Below are positions 16,874 through 26,650 of a stretch of DNA of 64,000 nucleotides, in pieces; position 1 is the first letter of the stretch, and each line of letters begins with the position of its first letter. A program made the translations under genes and the position numbers. The DNA is from Cellulophaga sp. RHA19 (GTDB taxonomy: Bacteria; Bacteroidota; Bacteroidia; Flavobacteriales; Flavobacteriaceae), in NCBI RefSeq assembly GCF_002813425.1, contig NZ_PHUL01000001.1, forward strand, positions 2,115,001 to 2,179,000, written 5' to 3'. Under the pieces are notes generated by a model. That model was not told the origin of the DNA. It worked only from the letters and a program-made list of their open reading frames with translations, and did not search any database.

Positions 16874-19800
16874 ATGAAAATAAAAATTATTAACCCCATT
16901 TACTTTCGAAAGAGAGCAGGTGTCTTGAAGTTTATTATGAGAATATTTCTGTTTCTATTTTGTACAACCGTATTTAGTTTTACTTCTAATGAAGTATTTT
17001 CTCAGAACGCCAAGGTGTTTATAGAAAAAGACAAAGTAATATCTGTAGACGAGGCATTTACTATTATTAGAAACCAAACCGACTATACATTTCTTTACCA
17101 CGAGGATTTATTTAAAGACTTTCCTTCAATAGTGGTAAAAAAAGGAAGTATAAGAACCAATGAGTTATTAAGTAACTTTTTTGAATTGAAAGGGTACCAT
17201 TTTTCGTTGACCAAAAACAACACTATTATAATTAGTTCTAAACCAGCTTTAAGTCAGCAAAAAATTACAGGTAAAATTACAGATGTAAACGGTGTACCAT
17301 TGTTAGGCGTTACAGTTTTACTAAGAGGAACTAGAGATGGTGTTGTTACAGATTTTGATGGTAATTACAGTATAAATGTAAGTAAAGGTAATACTTTAGT
17401 GTACTCATATATAGGCTTTGATACAGTAGAAAAAATAGTAGGCGCAGAAACTACTTTAAATATTGTAATGAAAAGAAATGCGACACAGTTAGACGAAGTA
17501 GTTTTAAGTACCGGTTACCAAAAAATATCAAAAGAACGAGCTACAGGTTCTTTTGACAAGGTAGATTCTAAAGTGCTAGATACTAAAGTGTCGCAAAGTA
17601 TTTTAAATAAAATAGAAGGAGAATTGTCTGGCCTTTTATTTGATGATGTAGATGGCCCAGTAATTAGAGGTATAGGTTCCTTAGAAGTTGCACCTACACC
17701 ATTAATTGTTGTAGACGGTTTTCCTATATCTCAGGGTATAGAATCTATTAACCCTAATGATGTAAAAGATATTACAGTGCTAAAAGATGCCGCAGCAGCA
17801 TCTATTTGGGGTATTAGAGCAGCAAATGGTGTTATTGTAATTACTACTAAAAAAGGAAATAGAAGTAGAAAACCAGTAATAGAGTTTTCAACAAACTACT
17901 CTATAACGCCCAAAAATAATTTAGAGGATTTAAAATATGCTTCTACCAATAGTTTTTTAGAGTTTGAAAAGCATAGAGCAGATAATGAGTGGAGTTTGTT
18001 ACCAGAGGGTAATAATCAGCCTGCATTAGGAGCTGGTATAGAAACATATTTAAAATTAAATGAAGGATTAATTTCCCAGGCAGAAGCAGATGCTATTATT
18101 AATAGTTTAAGAGGGTTAGATAGTCGTAAAGAGTTTCAGAACTTGTTTATGAACGATTCTTATTGGTCTCAGTATAATTTTGCAATTAGTGGAGGAGGAA
18201 AAAATAGTGTGTATAGAAGTTCTATATCATACAATAAAAATGAAAATAATAATTTTTTTAAGAATAATGACTCAGACCAACTAATTGCAAATTTAAGAGG
18301 CATTTTTAACGTAACTCCTAAGCTAACAATTTCTAATGATTTTAATTTTACTTCTAGTAAAAGAGAATCAAACGGTATGTCAAGCGGAGATTATAGTAAT
18401 CTTTTTCAATACCAAAATATTTTAGATGCTAATGGCAACCAAGTAGCGCAACCATATGGATTAGGACAAGATTTTAAAGATGAAAAAGTAGCAAGTGGTT
18501 ACCCATATAATTGGGATCATAATTTAATGCAGGAATTTAATAATAAAGATAATTCTATAGAAGGTACCTCTATACGTATACAAACTGCTGTAGATTATAA
18601 AATACTAGATAATTTATCTGTTAGAGGATCTTACCAATATGAGTGGAACAATTCAGAAGGAAATTCTCTTTTTAATGAAAATACATATTATGTTAGAGAC
18701 CTTGTAAATACATATACAAGAGTAGAAAATGGTGAATTTATTAACCATGTAAATAAAGGAAGTATTTACCGTTTTAACAACGCAACAAATAAAACAAGAC
18801 AAGGAAGAATACAATTAAATTATAACGAGTCTTTTAATGATAATAAGCATAGAGTAACAGCATTAGCAGGGTATGAACTAAGGCAGGTTAAAAATACATT
18901 TAATAATAATACATTATATGGTTTTGATCCACAAGCATTAACTTCTGCATCTATAGCATTTGGAGAAAGGGTGCCTGTTACAAGCAGTGGAGTAAACCCT
19001 ACTAGGGCTTTATTAAACCCATCATCTGTAGCATATGAAGAAAATAGATATGTGTCTTACTATGCAAACGGTGCGTATACTTATTTAAACAAGTATACAT
19101 TAACTGGTAGTATTAGATTAGATGATACCAATTTGTTTGGAGCAAGTAAAGATTATAGAAACATACCTCTATACTCTATAGGTGGTAAATGGGATATTAA
19201 TAATGAAGGTTTTTTTAAAGGAAAGGTATTTAATACCCTTTCTTTAAGAGGTACATACGGTGTTAATGGTAATGTAGACCGTAATACAGGTCCTTATTTA
19301 ATTGCAGGAAACTCTAGAAACTATGTGACAGATGTAGAGTTTGCTTACATTAGAAATGTTAAAAATCCTGAGTTGCGTTTAGAAAAAGTTTATGTAACTA
19401 ATTTAGGAATAGATTTTGGTTTGTTTAATAATACCATAAGTGGTAATGTAGATTATTATCATAAAAAAAGTACAGATTTATTATCTCCAGTTTCTTTTCC
19501 GTCTGTTTATGGGTTTAATAATGCCACAATTAATGTTGGTGAAATGGAAAACGAAGGTGTAGATGTTAATTTGAACATTAATGTTGCTCAAAAAACAGAT
19601 CTTAAATATAATACAACACTACGCTTTAGTCATAACAAAAATACAGTTACAAAAGTAGATGTTCCAGAGGAAACAGTAACAACATATTTAAGAGGGCAAC
19701 CTTTAGTTGGTAATCCTTTAAGATATATTTATAGTTATAAATCTGCAGGTTTAGACGCAAACGGAGATCCGTTAACATTAAACGAAAACGGAGAATTAGT

Positions 19801-20383
19801 AAATGTAGATGGTAAAGTAAATGTTGCTGGGACCTTAGAAGAAGCTGCTATAGAAAATACAGATGCTTTAGTATACAGCGGTACAACAACACCTAAATAT
19901 TATGGTTCATGGGTAAACAATATTAGTTACAAAAACTTTTATGTAAGAACATTAGTTACCTATAAGTTAGGACACGTATTTAGAAACACTAATATTCTAG
20001 ATTATACAAATGCGTCATCTTATATAACAGCTAATATTCATTCAGATTTTGAAAATAGATGGCAAAACCCTGGAGACGAAAACACTACAAGTATACCTAG
20101 GTTACCATTGCTTCGTTCTGATGCTTATAAGTTAGGTTACTCTTATTACGCTTCTGGAGATCAATTTGTAGATTCTGCATCACACATTAGATTTAAAGAA
20201 ATAATTCTTGGTTATAATTTTGATAAAAAGGTATTAAAAAATACAGGGATAGATGCTTTTAAGGTTAGTTTACAAGCAACAAATATTGGTTTAATAAACT
20301 TTAATAAATGGAATGAAGATCCAGAAAGTTTTGTCTTACCTACCACACCTACTTTTACTCTAAACTTTTCATTTAATTTTTAA
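16874..20383 (+). CDS. SusC/RagA-family TonB-linked outer-membrane transporter with N-terminal STN signalling domain
   Basis: A 1,169-residue protein. The signal segment (about 17-44) is followed by an STN domain at about 45-125 (VDEAFTIIRNQTDYTFLYHE), a CarboxypepD_reg-like domain at about 128-200 (GVVTDFDGNYSINV), a plug from about 206 (LDEVVLSTGYQKISK) and a barrel ending LNFSFNF. The STN domain is the part that touches FecR-type anti-sigma factors, so the protein is expected to sense as well as import its substrate. Its partner genes are the FecR gene upstream and SusD 12 bp downstream. No polysaccharide lyase, hydrolase or sulfatase is nearby, so the substrate cannot be named. Confidence 0.96.
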   Translation: MKIKIINPIYFRKRAGVLKFIMRIFLFLFCTTVFSFTSNEVFSQNAKVFIEKDKVISVDEAFTIIRNQTDYTFLYHEDLFKDFPSIVVKKGSIRTNELLSNFFELKGYHFSLTKNNTIIISSKPALSQQKITGKITDVNGVPLLGVTVLLRGTRDGVVTDFDGNYSINVSKGNTLVYSYIGFDTVEKIVGAETTLNIVMKRNATQLDEVVLSTGYQKISKERATGSFDKVDSKVLDTKVSQSILNKIEGELSGLLFDDVDGPVIRGIGSLEVAPTPLIVVDGFPISQGIESINPNDVKDITVLKDAAAASIWGIRAANGVIVITTKKGNRSRKPVIEFSTNYSITPKNNLEDLKYASTNSFLEFEKHRADNEWSLLPEGNNQPALGAGIETYLKLNEGLISQAEADAIINSLRGLDSRKEFQNLFMNDSYWSQYNFAISGGGKNSVYRSSISYNKNENNNFFKNNDSDQLIANLRGIFNVTPKLTISNDFNFTSSKRESNGMSSGDYSNLFQYQNILDANGNQVAQPYGLGQDFKDEKVASGYPYNWDHNLMQEFNNKDNSIEGTSIRIQTAVDYKILDNLSVRGSYQYEWNNSEGNSLFNENTYYVRDLVNTYTRVENGEFINHVNKGSIYRFNNATNKTRQGRIQLNYNESFNDNKHRVTALAGYELRQVKNTFNNNTLYGFDPQALTSASIAFGERVPVTSSGVNPTRALLNPSSVAYEENRYVSYYANGAYTYLNKYTLTGSIRLDDTNLFGASKDYRNIPLYSIGGKWDINNEGFFKGKVFNTLSLRGTYGVNGNVDRNTGPYLIAGNSRNYVTDVEFAYIRNVKNPELRLEKVYVTNLGIDFGLFNNTISGNVDYYHKKSTDLLSPVSFPSVYGFNNATINVGEMENEGVDVNLNINVAQKTDLKYNTTLRFSHNKNTVTKVDVPEETVTTYLRGQPLVGNPLRYIYSYKSAGLDANGDPLTLNENGELVNVDGKVNVAGTLEEAAIENTDALVYSGTTTPKYYGSWVNNISYKNFYVRTLVTYKLGHVFRNTNILDYTNASSYITANIHSDFENRWQNPGDENTTSIPRLPLLRSDAYKLGYSYYASGDQFVDSASHIRFKEIILGYNFDKKVLKNTGIDAFKVSLQATNIGLINFNKWNEDPESFVLPTTPTFTLNFSFNF

Positions 20384-20395
20384 AATACAGTATAT

Positions 20396-21802
20396 ATGAA
20401 ACTAAAATATTCAGTATTAATACTTGTATTAGTATTAATTTCAGCTTGTAATAAAGAAGAATGGTTAGATATTAAGCCTAAAGGGCAAGTAATACCTACA
20501 AATGTATCAGATTATAGATTGCTTTTAGATCAAGTAGACCGCAACGGAGAAGGGTTTCCTAAAATTTCTCCTGGTTTTGGAGTTACGTATGCCAACACAG
20601 ATCTTATGTCTGATGATTTTACAATTAATGACAATATATTAAATCAATTTTCTCCACAAGCAATAAGAGAATATACTTGGGATAACGATTTATATTTACC
20701 TAATGAAGAAGATGGCGATTGGGCAACATTGTATGGGCAAATATACCCAGCAAACATTGTTATAGATGAAATAATGTCTGCAGAAAATGGGTCTGAGTTA
20801 GAAAAATTAGAAATTTTGGCAGAAGCAAAAATACAAAGAGCATTTAGTTATTTTGCTTTGGTAAATATGTATGGTTTGCATTATAATGAAAATGCAGCTT
20901 CTAACCCAGGAGTACCAATGCGTTTAGACTCTAATCTAGAAGGGACAGATTTATCTAGAAAGTCAGTACAAGAAGTCTACAACTTAATAATAGAAGATGT
21001 AGAGAGTTCTTTACCTTATTTGCCAGACCTGCCAGAATCTAATAACCACAAACACAGGCCATCTAAATCTAGTGCTTATGCGTTTTTAGCAAGAGTTTAT
21101 TTGTATATGGCAGAGTATGATAAAGCTTTAAAAGCAGCAAATAGTTCATACGCAATATACAATGCCATAAATAATTATAATGATTATGGTTTTTATTTTG
21201 ATGTTTTATATCTAGATCAACCACAAAATGACAAACAATTATTATGGGTAAAAGGATCTCCTAATCAATATGATTTATTAATTGCTAGCGATGAATTGTT
21301 TTCTATGTATCAAGATGATGATTTACGTAAAACAATGTTTTCTCCAATTTCTTTCTTTTTTGGTATCCCTGAAGATGGCTATGTACTAGGTGCATCATTT
21401 TTTACAAACTATAGAGGTTCTGGTTTTACAGTACCAGAAGTGTTATTAATTAGAGCAGAGTGCAATACACGCCTAAATAATTTAGACTTGGCTTTAGCAG
21501 ATATAAACTTAATTAGAGAAAATAGATTTAAAACAGGAACGTACACACCTTTAGTAAGTACAGATAAAACAGAGGTTTTAAATATAGTTAAGAATGAAAG
21601 AAGAATGGAGTTAGCGGGCGCTAGCTTACGCTTGTTTGATCTTAAACGTTACAATGAGTTTGATAATGCAAATATTTCATTGTCTAGAAACTTAAACGGA
21701 CAAACATACAGCTTACAGGCCAATGGTAACAACTGGGCTTTACCAATTGCAAGAAAATATATTAACGCTACACCAGAAATAGGTGAAAACATAAGAGATT
21801 AA
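20396..21802 (+). CDS. SusD/RagB-family outer-membrane lipoprotein (second system)
   Basis: A 468-residue protein with a lipoprotein signal (ISAC, Cys18). SusD features include LAEAKIQRAFSYFALVNMYG (TPR-like helices) and the C-terminal family block NERRMELAGASLRLFDLKRY. It starts 12 bp after the STN-SusC gene and is surely cotranscribed with it. Its stop codon sits inside a strong inverted repeat (21786-21820). It probably binds the unknown substrate and closes the SusC channel. Confidence 0.95.
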   Translation: MKLKYSVLILVLVLISACNKEEWLDIKPKGQVIPTNVSDYRLLLDQVDRNGEGFPKISPGFGVTYANTDLMSDDFTINDNILNQFSPQAIREYTWDNDLYLPNEEDGDWATLYGQIYPANIVIDEIMSAENGSELEKLEILAEAKIQRAFSYFALVNMYGLHYNENAASNPGVPMRLDSNLEGTDLSRKSVQEVYNLIIEDVESSLPYLPDLPESNNHKHRPSKSSAYAFLARVYLYMAEYDKALKAANSSYAIYNAINNYNDYGFYFDVLYLDQPQNDKQLLWVKGSPNQYDLLIASDELFSMYQDDDLRKTMFSPISFFFGIPEDGYVLGASFFTNYRGSGFTVPEVLLIRAECNTRLNNLDLALADINLIRENRFKTGTYTPLVSTDKTEVLNIVKNERRMELAGASLRLFDLKRYNEFDNANISLSRNLNGQTYSLQANGNNWALPIARKYINATPEIGENIRD

Positions 21803-21820
21803 TTTAATCTCTTATGTTTT
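21786..21820 (+). terminator. Perfect 17-bp inverted repeat spanning the SusD stop codon
   Basis: Arms 21786-21802 and 21804-21820 are exact reverse complements around a single T, so the folded hairpin has at least 16 pairs less the loop. The stop codon lies in the left arm. The tail is TTTT followed by eight A residues rather than a long T-run. It may partly terminate transcription or protect the SusC-SusD message from decay, giving lower expression of the thioredoxin genes. Confidence 0.6.
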
Positions 21821-21840
21821 AAAAAAAACACACATTTAAG

Positions 21841-22923
21841 ATGAAAATAAAATTTATAGCACTTATGCTATCTGTATTTCTATGCAGTGTAGTTAGCTGT
21901 CAGTCAAAAGAAAAAGTTAGTAAAACACAAGAATGTATTATTACAATACAAACAGGAGAAGTAAAAGAAGGTAAAGTAGTAATTTACCCATATCAAAGTC
22001 TATCTTCTAGAGAAGAGGCAGAGAGGTTAACAATAACTAAAGATATAAACTCTTCTAAAACCATACTAAAGTTAGATGGCTCTAAAGTACTACGTAATGT
22101 AAATATACAATTGGCCAATAAAAATTATAGGTTAGAAGTATTTACGGGTCCCATAGCTATAAATATTAAACTAGAAAATGGAGAATTTATAATTGATGAA
22201 AATGAGTACCAAAAAGAGTTTTTAAGTATTAGTGAAGAATTGGGATACCAAAGAATGTCTAACTTAAAATATAAGAGAAATTTAGCAACTAATGATTCTA
22301 TTTTTATGGCAGACTATGCCCAATCTTTATTAACAGCTATAGACAAGTACCCTAATAGTTATGTTTTGCCAGCAATAATTAATAAGGAGTTTTGGGCAGC
22401 AAAAGCAGTAACACTACAACAAATACTTAATGGTTTCTCCCCAGCAGTTAAAGATTCTTATTACTTAACATCTTTAGATAAAAGACTTAAGTCAGAATTA
22501 ACTACTGCAGTTGGTCAAAAAGTTCCTTTGTTTACAATTCCTTATGCAGAGAAAGAAGGCAATTTTAAAATATCTGATTATAAAGGTAAGTATGTTTTAA
22601 TAGATTTTTGGGCGTCTTGGTGTGGTCCTTGTCGTCAAGGAATTCCTAATCTAAAAGAAATACATAAGTCATTTAAAAATAAAAATTTAGAGATTGTTAG
22701 TATATCTACAGATGCTGTAAGAAAAGATTGGGAAAAAGCTGTAGAGCAAGAAAAAATGCCTTGGATACAATTACTAGACACCAAAGAAGTATCTAATAGT
22801 TTTAACATAACGGCAATTCCTCACATTGTTATAATAGATCCAGAAGGTATTATTGTTTCTAGAGGTAACTTTCATGAAGAAAAACTCTGGGAAGAGCTTG
22901 CAAAATATGGTTTTAAAAAATAA
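21841..22923 (+). CDS. TlpA-like thioredoxin-fold lipoprotein
   Basis: A 360-residue protein with a lipoprotein signal (VVSC, Cys20). The N-terminal beta-rich part (about 25-130) resembles DUF4369-type domains, a helical stretch follows, and residues about 225-360 form a TlpA/AhpC-like thioredoxin domain with WCGPC (Cys261 and Cys264) and the cis-Pro motif AIPH near the end. It probably reduces disulfides in the periplasm or at the membrane. It lies 38 bp after SusD. Why a SusC/SusD system needs it is unknown; many flavobacterial SusC/SusD loci carry such genes. Confidence 0.88.
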   Translation: MKIKFIALMLSVFLCSVVSCQSKEKVSKTQECIITIQTGEVKEGKVVIYPYQSLSSREEAERLTITKDINSSKTILKLDGSKVLRNVNIQLANKNYRLEVFTGPIAINIKLENGEFIIDENEYQKEFLSISEELGYQRMSNLKYKRNLATNDSIFMADYAQSLLTAIDKYPNSYVLPAIINKEFWAAKAVTLQQILNGFSPAVKDSYYLTSLDKRLKSELTTAVGQKVPLFTIPYAEKEGNFKISDYKGKYVLIDFWASWCGPCRQGIPNLKEIHKSFKNKNLEIVSISTDAVRKDWEKAVEQEKMPWIQLLDTKEVSNSFNITAIPHIVIIDPEGIIVSRGNFHEEKLWEELAKYGFKK

Positions 22924-22937
22924 TCTAATAGTTAAAA

Positions 22938-24317
22938 ATGAAAGAAATAATATATATACTTTGTGCTTCGTTTTTAATAGCGTCTTGCAAAAATACTAAG
23001 CCAGAAACTATAGATTATGTTATAGTTTCTGGTAAAATAGAAAATGCATCTGTGCCTAGTTTAAAAGTTAAAAAAAATTATAAACCAGTTAAGGAAATAA
23101 CATTAAATAAAGATGGTTCTTTTACAGACACATTAATGTTAGATACTGGTGCTTATGATATTCAGGCAGGTAAATATTTTTTTCCGGTTTACATAAAAGA
23201 AGGTCACAATATTAATATTAATGCGAATGCAACTAATTTTAAAAATAGTTTAACTGTTACTGGTATTAGTGCGCCTGAGACTAATTTTTTAATCTTAAAA
23301 TCTAAAGAAAAAGAACAGTTTTACGGCGAAGCAGGACAAAAATTTTATGCTTTAGGTGAAGATGCTTATAAAAACAAAGTAGCATCCTACAAAAAAAGTT
23401 TAATTAAAAAGCTAGATGAAAATCCAGAATTTAATAAAAACTTTATAGAGTTAGAAAAAAGAGATTTAAACTATTATTACATAGATATGCTTTTAAAGCA
23501 TCAAAGAATGCACAGGTACTTTGCAAAAGATTCTCTTTATACAGTATCTGATAGTTTTTTAAAAGAAACAGAAAGTTTGTCTTATGAACTAGAGGAGGAT
23601 TATAAATATTCACAAACATATCAAAATCTGGTTAGAGGACATTATCAAAATATAGCAAAAAAAGCGAGTGAAAAAGGAGAAGATTATAATATTACTTACT
23701 TAAATGCTTTAGGAACTAATAAAAACGATTTTATAAGAAATTCTCTTTTAATAGATGTTGCTTCTGGCTCTATAACCTATGTAAAGGACAGAACCACATA
23801 TTATAATAACTTTATGAAATTCTCTACTAATAAAGAGGATAAAAAAGTAATTACAGATTTGTATAATAATTTACAATTAACTGTGCCAGGAAAAATATCT
23901 CCTAAATTTACCAACTACGAGAACCATAAAGGAGGAACAACCTCTTTAGAAGATTTTAAAGGTAAATATGTGTATATAGATGTTTGGGCTACTTGGTGTG
24001 GACCTTGTTTATATGAGGTTCCTTATTTACAAGAAGTAGAAAAACAATACCACGGTAAAAATATAGAGTTTGTAAGTATTTCTGTAGACGCAGATAAGGA
24101 CCACGATAAGTGGAAACAAATGGTTACAGATAAAAAAATGGGAGGTGTACAGTTGTATGCAGACAATTCTTTTGATTCAGATTTCGCAAAAGATTATATT
24201 ATAAAAGCTATACCTAAGTTTATTTTAATAGATCCAGAAGGAAAAATTGTGAAAAGCAATGCACCAAGACCTTCAGATAAAAAATTAATAGATTTATTAG
24301 AAGAACTAGGAGTTTAG
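22938..24317 (+). CDS. Second TlpA-like thioredoxin-fold lipoprotein
   Basis: A 459-residue protein with a lipoprotein signal (IASC, Cys17). An N-terminal DUF4369-like sandwich and a long helical middle precede a C-terminal thioredoxin domain with WCGPC (Cys354 and Cys357) and the cis-Pro motif AIPKF. It is a longer relative of the gene just upstream (14 bp apart) and is followed by a strong terminator, so it ends the operon. The redox-active cysteines are intact. It likely acts with the first protein on the same envelope substrate. Confidence 0.87.
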   Translation: MKEIIYILCASFLIASCKNTKPETIDYVIVSGKIENASVPSLKVKKNYKPVKEITLNKDGSFTDTLMLDTGAYDIQAGKYFFPVYIKEGHNININANATNFKNSLTVTGISAPETNFLILKSKEKEQFYGEAGQKFYALGEDAYKNKVASYKKSLIKKLDENPEFNKNFIELEKRDLNYYYIDMLLKHQRMHRYFAKDSLYTVSDSFLKETESLSYELEEDYKYSQTYQNLVRGHYQNIAKKASEKGEDYNITYLNALGTNKNDFIRNSLLIDVASGSITYVKDRTTYYNNFMKFSTNKEDKKVITDLYNNLQLTVPGKISPKFTNYENHKGGTTSLEDFKGKYVYIDVWATWCGPCLYEVPYLQEVEKQYHGKNIEFVSISVDADKDHDKWKQMVTDKKMGGVQLYADNSFDSDFAKDYIIKAIPKFILIDPEGKIVKSNAPRPSDKKLIDLLEELGV

Positions 24318-24338
24318 CTACATTTTTTTAAAAATTAA

Positions 24339-24376
24339 AACGCCTGAAGAAAATAAATTCTTCAGGCGTTTTTTAT
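24339..24376. terminator. Bidirectional hairpin terminator between the second SusC operon and xth
   Basis: AACGCCTGAAGAA (24339-24351) pairs with its reverse complement near 24358-24370, followed by T residues on the plus strand and preceded by A residues. It separates two convergent genes. Confidence 0.85.
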
Positions 24377-24390
24377 AAAAAAAATCTTTA

Positions 24391-25155
24391 TTAAAAGTCT
24401 ATTTTTAAACCAATAGGGCAGTGGTCAGATCCCATTATATCACTAAAAATAGTTACTTCTTTTATTTTATCTTTAATAGATTTACTCACTAAAAAATAAT
24501 CTATACGCCAACCCGTATTTCGTTCTCTAGACTTAAAACGATAACTCCAAAATGTATATGCAACTTCATCTGGGTGTAATAGTCTAAAAGAATCTACAAA
24601 CCCATCAGCAATAAAATTATCCATACCATCAATCTCAGTTTGGGTGTAGCCAGCCGTTTTGTTGTAGTTGCTTTTATCGTTCTTTAAATCTATAGCTGTA
24701 TGTGCTACGTTAAAATCGCCACAGGCAATAACAGGTTTTTTCTTTTCTAACTCCTTTAAATAGTTTAAAAAGTCTTTATCCCATTGTTTTCTATAGTCTA
24801 GCCTGTCTAATTTTTGTCCTGAATTAGGTACATATACATTAACTAGGTAAAAATTTTCATACTCCGTGCAGAGTACTCTGCCTTCTGTATCGTGTTCTTC
24901 TATGCCGATATCTGCTTTAACGCTTGTGGGTTCAATACTACTTAATGTTGCAGTACCAGAATACCCCTTTTTATCAGCAGAATTAGACGCTAAATTAAAG
25001 TTTTCTAATGGAGAAAGTGCCTTGGCAACCTCATTGTCTTGTGCTTTAGTTTCTTGTAAACAAATAATATCTGGTTTCATAGATTTTACAGATTCAAAAA
25101 ACTCTTTTTTTACAACAGCACGTACACCATTTACATTCCAAGATACTATATGCAT
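24391..25155 (-). CDS. xth: Exodeoxyribonuclease III
   Basis: A 254-residue member of the AP endonuclease/exonuclease III family. Active-site motifs are all present: VSWNVNG (Asn7), CLQETK (Glu35), GDFNVAH near residue 146, and the C-terminal GSDHCPI (Asp244, His245). The length matches the family. It removes nucleotides from 3' ends and cuts at abasic sites in base-excision repair. It stands alone, divergent from the Na+-dependent transporter gene. Confidence 0.95.
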   Translation of the reverse strand: MHIVSWNVNGVRAVVKKEFFESVKSMKPDIICLQETKAQDNEVAKALSPLENFNLASNSADKKGYSGTATLSSIEPTSVKADIGIEEHDTEGRVLCTEYENFYLVNVYVPNSGQKLDRLDYRKQWDKDFLNYLKELEKKKPVIACGDFNVAHTAIDLKNDKSNYNKTAGYTQTEIDGMDNFIADGFVDSFRLLHPDEVAYTFWSYRFKSRERNTGWRIDYFLVSKSIKDKIKEVTIFSDIMGSDHCPIGLKIDF

Positions 25156-25311
25156 TAGTTTATACTTTAGGGATTAAAATAGAATATTATATTTCTAGGT
25201 TGAAATTAAAAAATTGAATTGATTTAACCTTAAAAATAAGCGTATTTTAAGTGATATTATTTTAAAAGTGAAGCAACAAGTGCTTAATATTGTATTTTAG
25301 AAAAATTGATT

Positions 25312-26262
25312 ATGAAAGTTGACAAATTTGTATTGTTTATAATTGGTGTTATTATTTTCTCGTACTTTTTTCCACAATGGGGATCAAAGGAAATTATAAA
25401 TACAATTAGCAGTGTTGGTATATCCTTAATTTTCTTTTTCTACGGGTTAAAATTAAGTCCAGCTAAGTTAAAAGCCGGATTAAAAAACTGGAAACTACAT
25501 ATAGTAATACAAGCATCTACTTTTTTATTATTTCCGCTGTTGGTTTTATTGGTTAAACCATTTTTACAAAGTCAAGAACAAGAAACTATTTGGTTGGCCT
25601 TCTTTTTCTTGGCAGCCTTGCCATCTACAGTTTCTTCCTCTGTAGTTATGGTATCTATTGCCAAAGGAAATATGCCTGCAGCCATTTTTAATGCAAGTAT
25701 TTCTGGCTTAATAGGTATTTTAGTTACACCCTTATGGATGGGGTTATTTGTTACTAATGAACAAGCAAGTTTTAGTTTTATAGATATTTATACCAAGCTA
25801 ATTGTGCAAATAATAGTACCTGTAGTAATTGGTTTATTATTGCAGCGTTACTTTGGAACATTTGCGCAAAAACACAGTAGTAAAATTACCTTGTTTGATA
25901 AGTTTATTATCTTATTAATAATATATAAGAGTTTTGCATCATCTTTTAAAAACAATATTTTTAGTGCTGTTTCTGTTTTAGATTTAGTTTTGCTTTTAAT
26001 TGGTGTACTTGTACTTTTTACTATTACTTATTTTAGTACAGGTTTTATAGCTAAAAAGCTAAATTTTAATACAGAAGATCAGATAACAGCACAATTTTGC
26101 GGTACAAAAAAGTCTTTAGTACACGGTACGGTTTTTTCTAAAATTATATTTGGTAATATGGCAGTTATAGGAATTGTGTTGTTACCTATTATGCTTTTTC
26201 ACGCAACTCAAATTTTAATAATAAGTGTAATTGCTAGTAAATTAGCTAAAAGAAAAGTATAA
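25312..26262 (+). CDS. SBF-like (bile acid:sodium symporter family) membrane transporter
   Basis: A 316-residue protein with about nine or ten membrane segments. FFFYGLKLSPAKLKAGLKNW near the N-terminus and the paired helices with FNASISGLIGILVTPLWMG are typical of SBF-like (YfeH-type) transporters. I start at the ATG 25312-25314; a TTG two codons earlier is possible. The Na+-coupled mechanism is known for the superfamily, but the substrate is not predictable here. It lies alone between xth (divergent) and the pterin dehydratase gene (convergent). Confidence 0.8.
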   Translation: MKVDKFVLFIIGVIIFSYFFPQWGSKEIINTISSVGISLIFFFYGLKLSPAKLKAGLKNWKLHIVIQASTFLLFPLLVLLVKPFLQSQEQETIWLAFFFLAALPSTVSSSVVMVSIAKGNMPAAIFNASISGLIGILVTPLWMGLFVTNEQASFSFIDIYTKLIVQIIVPVVIGLLLQRYFGTFAQKHSSKITLFDKFIILLIIYKSFASSFKNNIFSAVSVLDLVLLLIGVLVLFTITYFSTGFIAKKLNFNTEDQITAQFCGTKKSLVHGTVFSKIIFGNMAVIGIVLLPIMLFHATQILIISVIASKLAKRKV

Positions 26263-26289
26263 AAAAACCTAGCGCATTATGGCTAGGTT
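26261..26289. terminator. Hairpin terminator between convergent genes
   Basis: AACCTAGC (26266-26273) pairs with GCTAGGTT (26282-26289). The run of seven A residues before it gives a T-run on the minus strand, so it mainly ends the pterin dehydratase transcript. Confidence 0.8.
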
Positions 26290-26305
26290 CTATTCATATT
26301 ATAAG

Positions 26306-26593
26306 CTACTCGCTATCTATTATTTCTTCAATAGTTTTGGCTAGTACAAAGTCTTTTTCTGTAATGCCATCTGCATCGTGCGTATTTAAACGTATGGTTA
26401 ATGTGTTGTATACATTGGTCCAATCTGGGTGATGACCTTGTAATTCGCATTCAAAAGCAATACGGGTCATTACGCAAAAGGTTTCTTTAAAATTTTTAAA
26501 TTCAAAAGTAGTTTCTAAAGCACCATCGTTATAATCCCAACCATCTAAATTGTTTAATTTACTCGTTATTTCTTCTGTTGTATATTTTTGCAT
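26306..26593 (-). CDS. 4a-hydroxytetrahydrobiopterin dehydratase (pterin carbinolamine dehydratase)
   Basis: A 95-residue protein of the PCD/PhhB family. The signature GHHPDW (His54, His55, Pro56), followed by Tyr62 and LNTHD (His72) and GITEKD, covers the active site. The enzyme dehydrates the 4a-carbinolamine formed when aromatic amino-acid hydroxylases use tetrahydropterin. No hydroxylase gene is in the window. The length is normal. It is on the same strand as the epimerase-like gene upstream, 57 bp away. Confidence 0.93.
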   Translation of the reverse strand: MQKYTTEEITSKLNNLDGWDYNDGALETTFEFKNFKETFCVMTRIAFECELQGHHPDWTNVYNTLTIRLNTHDADGITEKDFVLAKTIEEIIDSE

Positions 26594-26650
26594 CAGTATT
26601 AAATTTAGTGTTTTACAAAGTTACAAGAAGTAGCAACGTTATATCTATTA

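Noticed and set aside
25550..25560. TGGTTAAACCA inside the SBF-like transporter gene resembles the tandem operator.
   Set aside because: It is a single copy within coding sequence, with no doublet partner and no promoter context. The codons for Leu-Val-Lys-Pro explain it.
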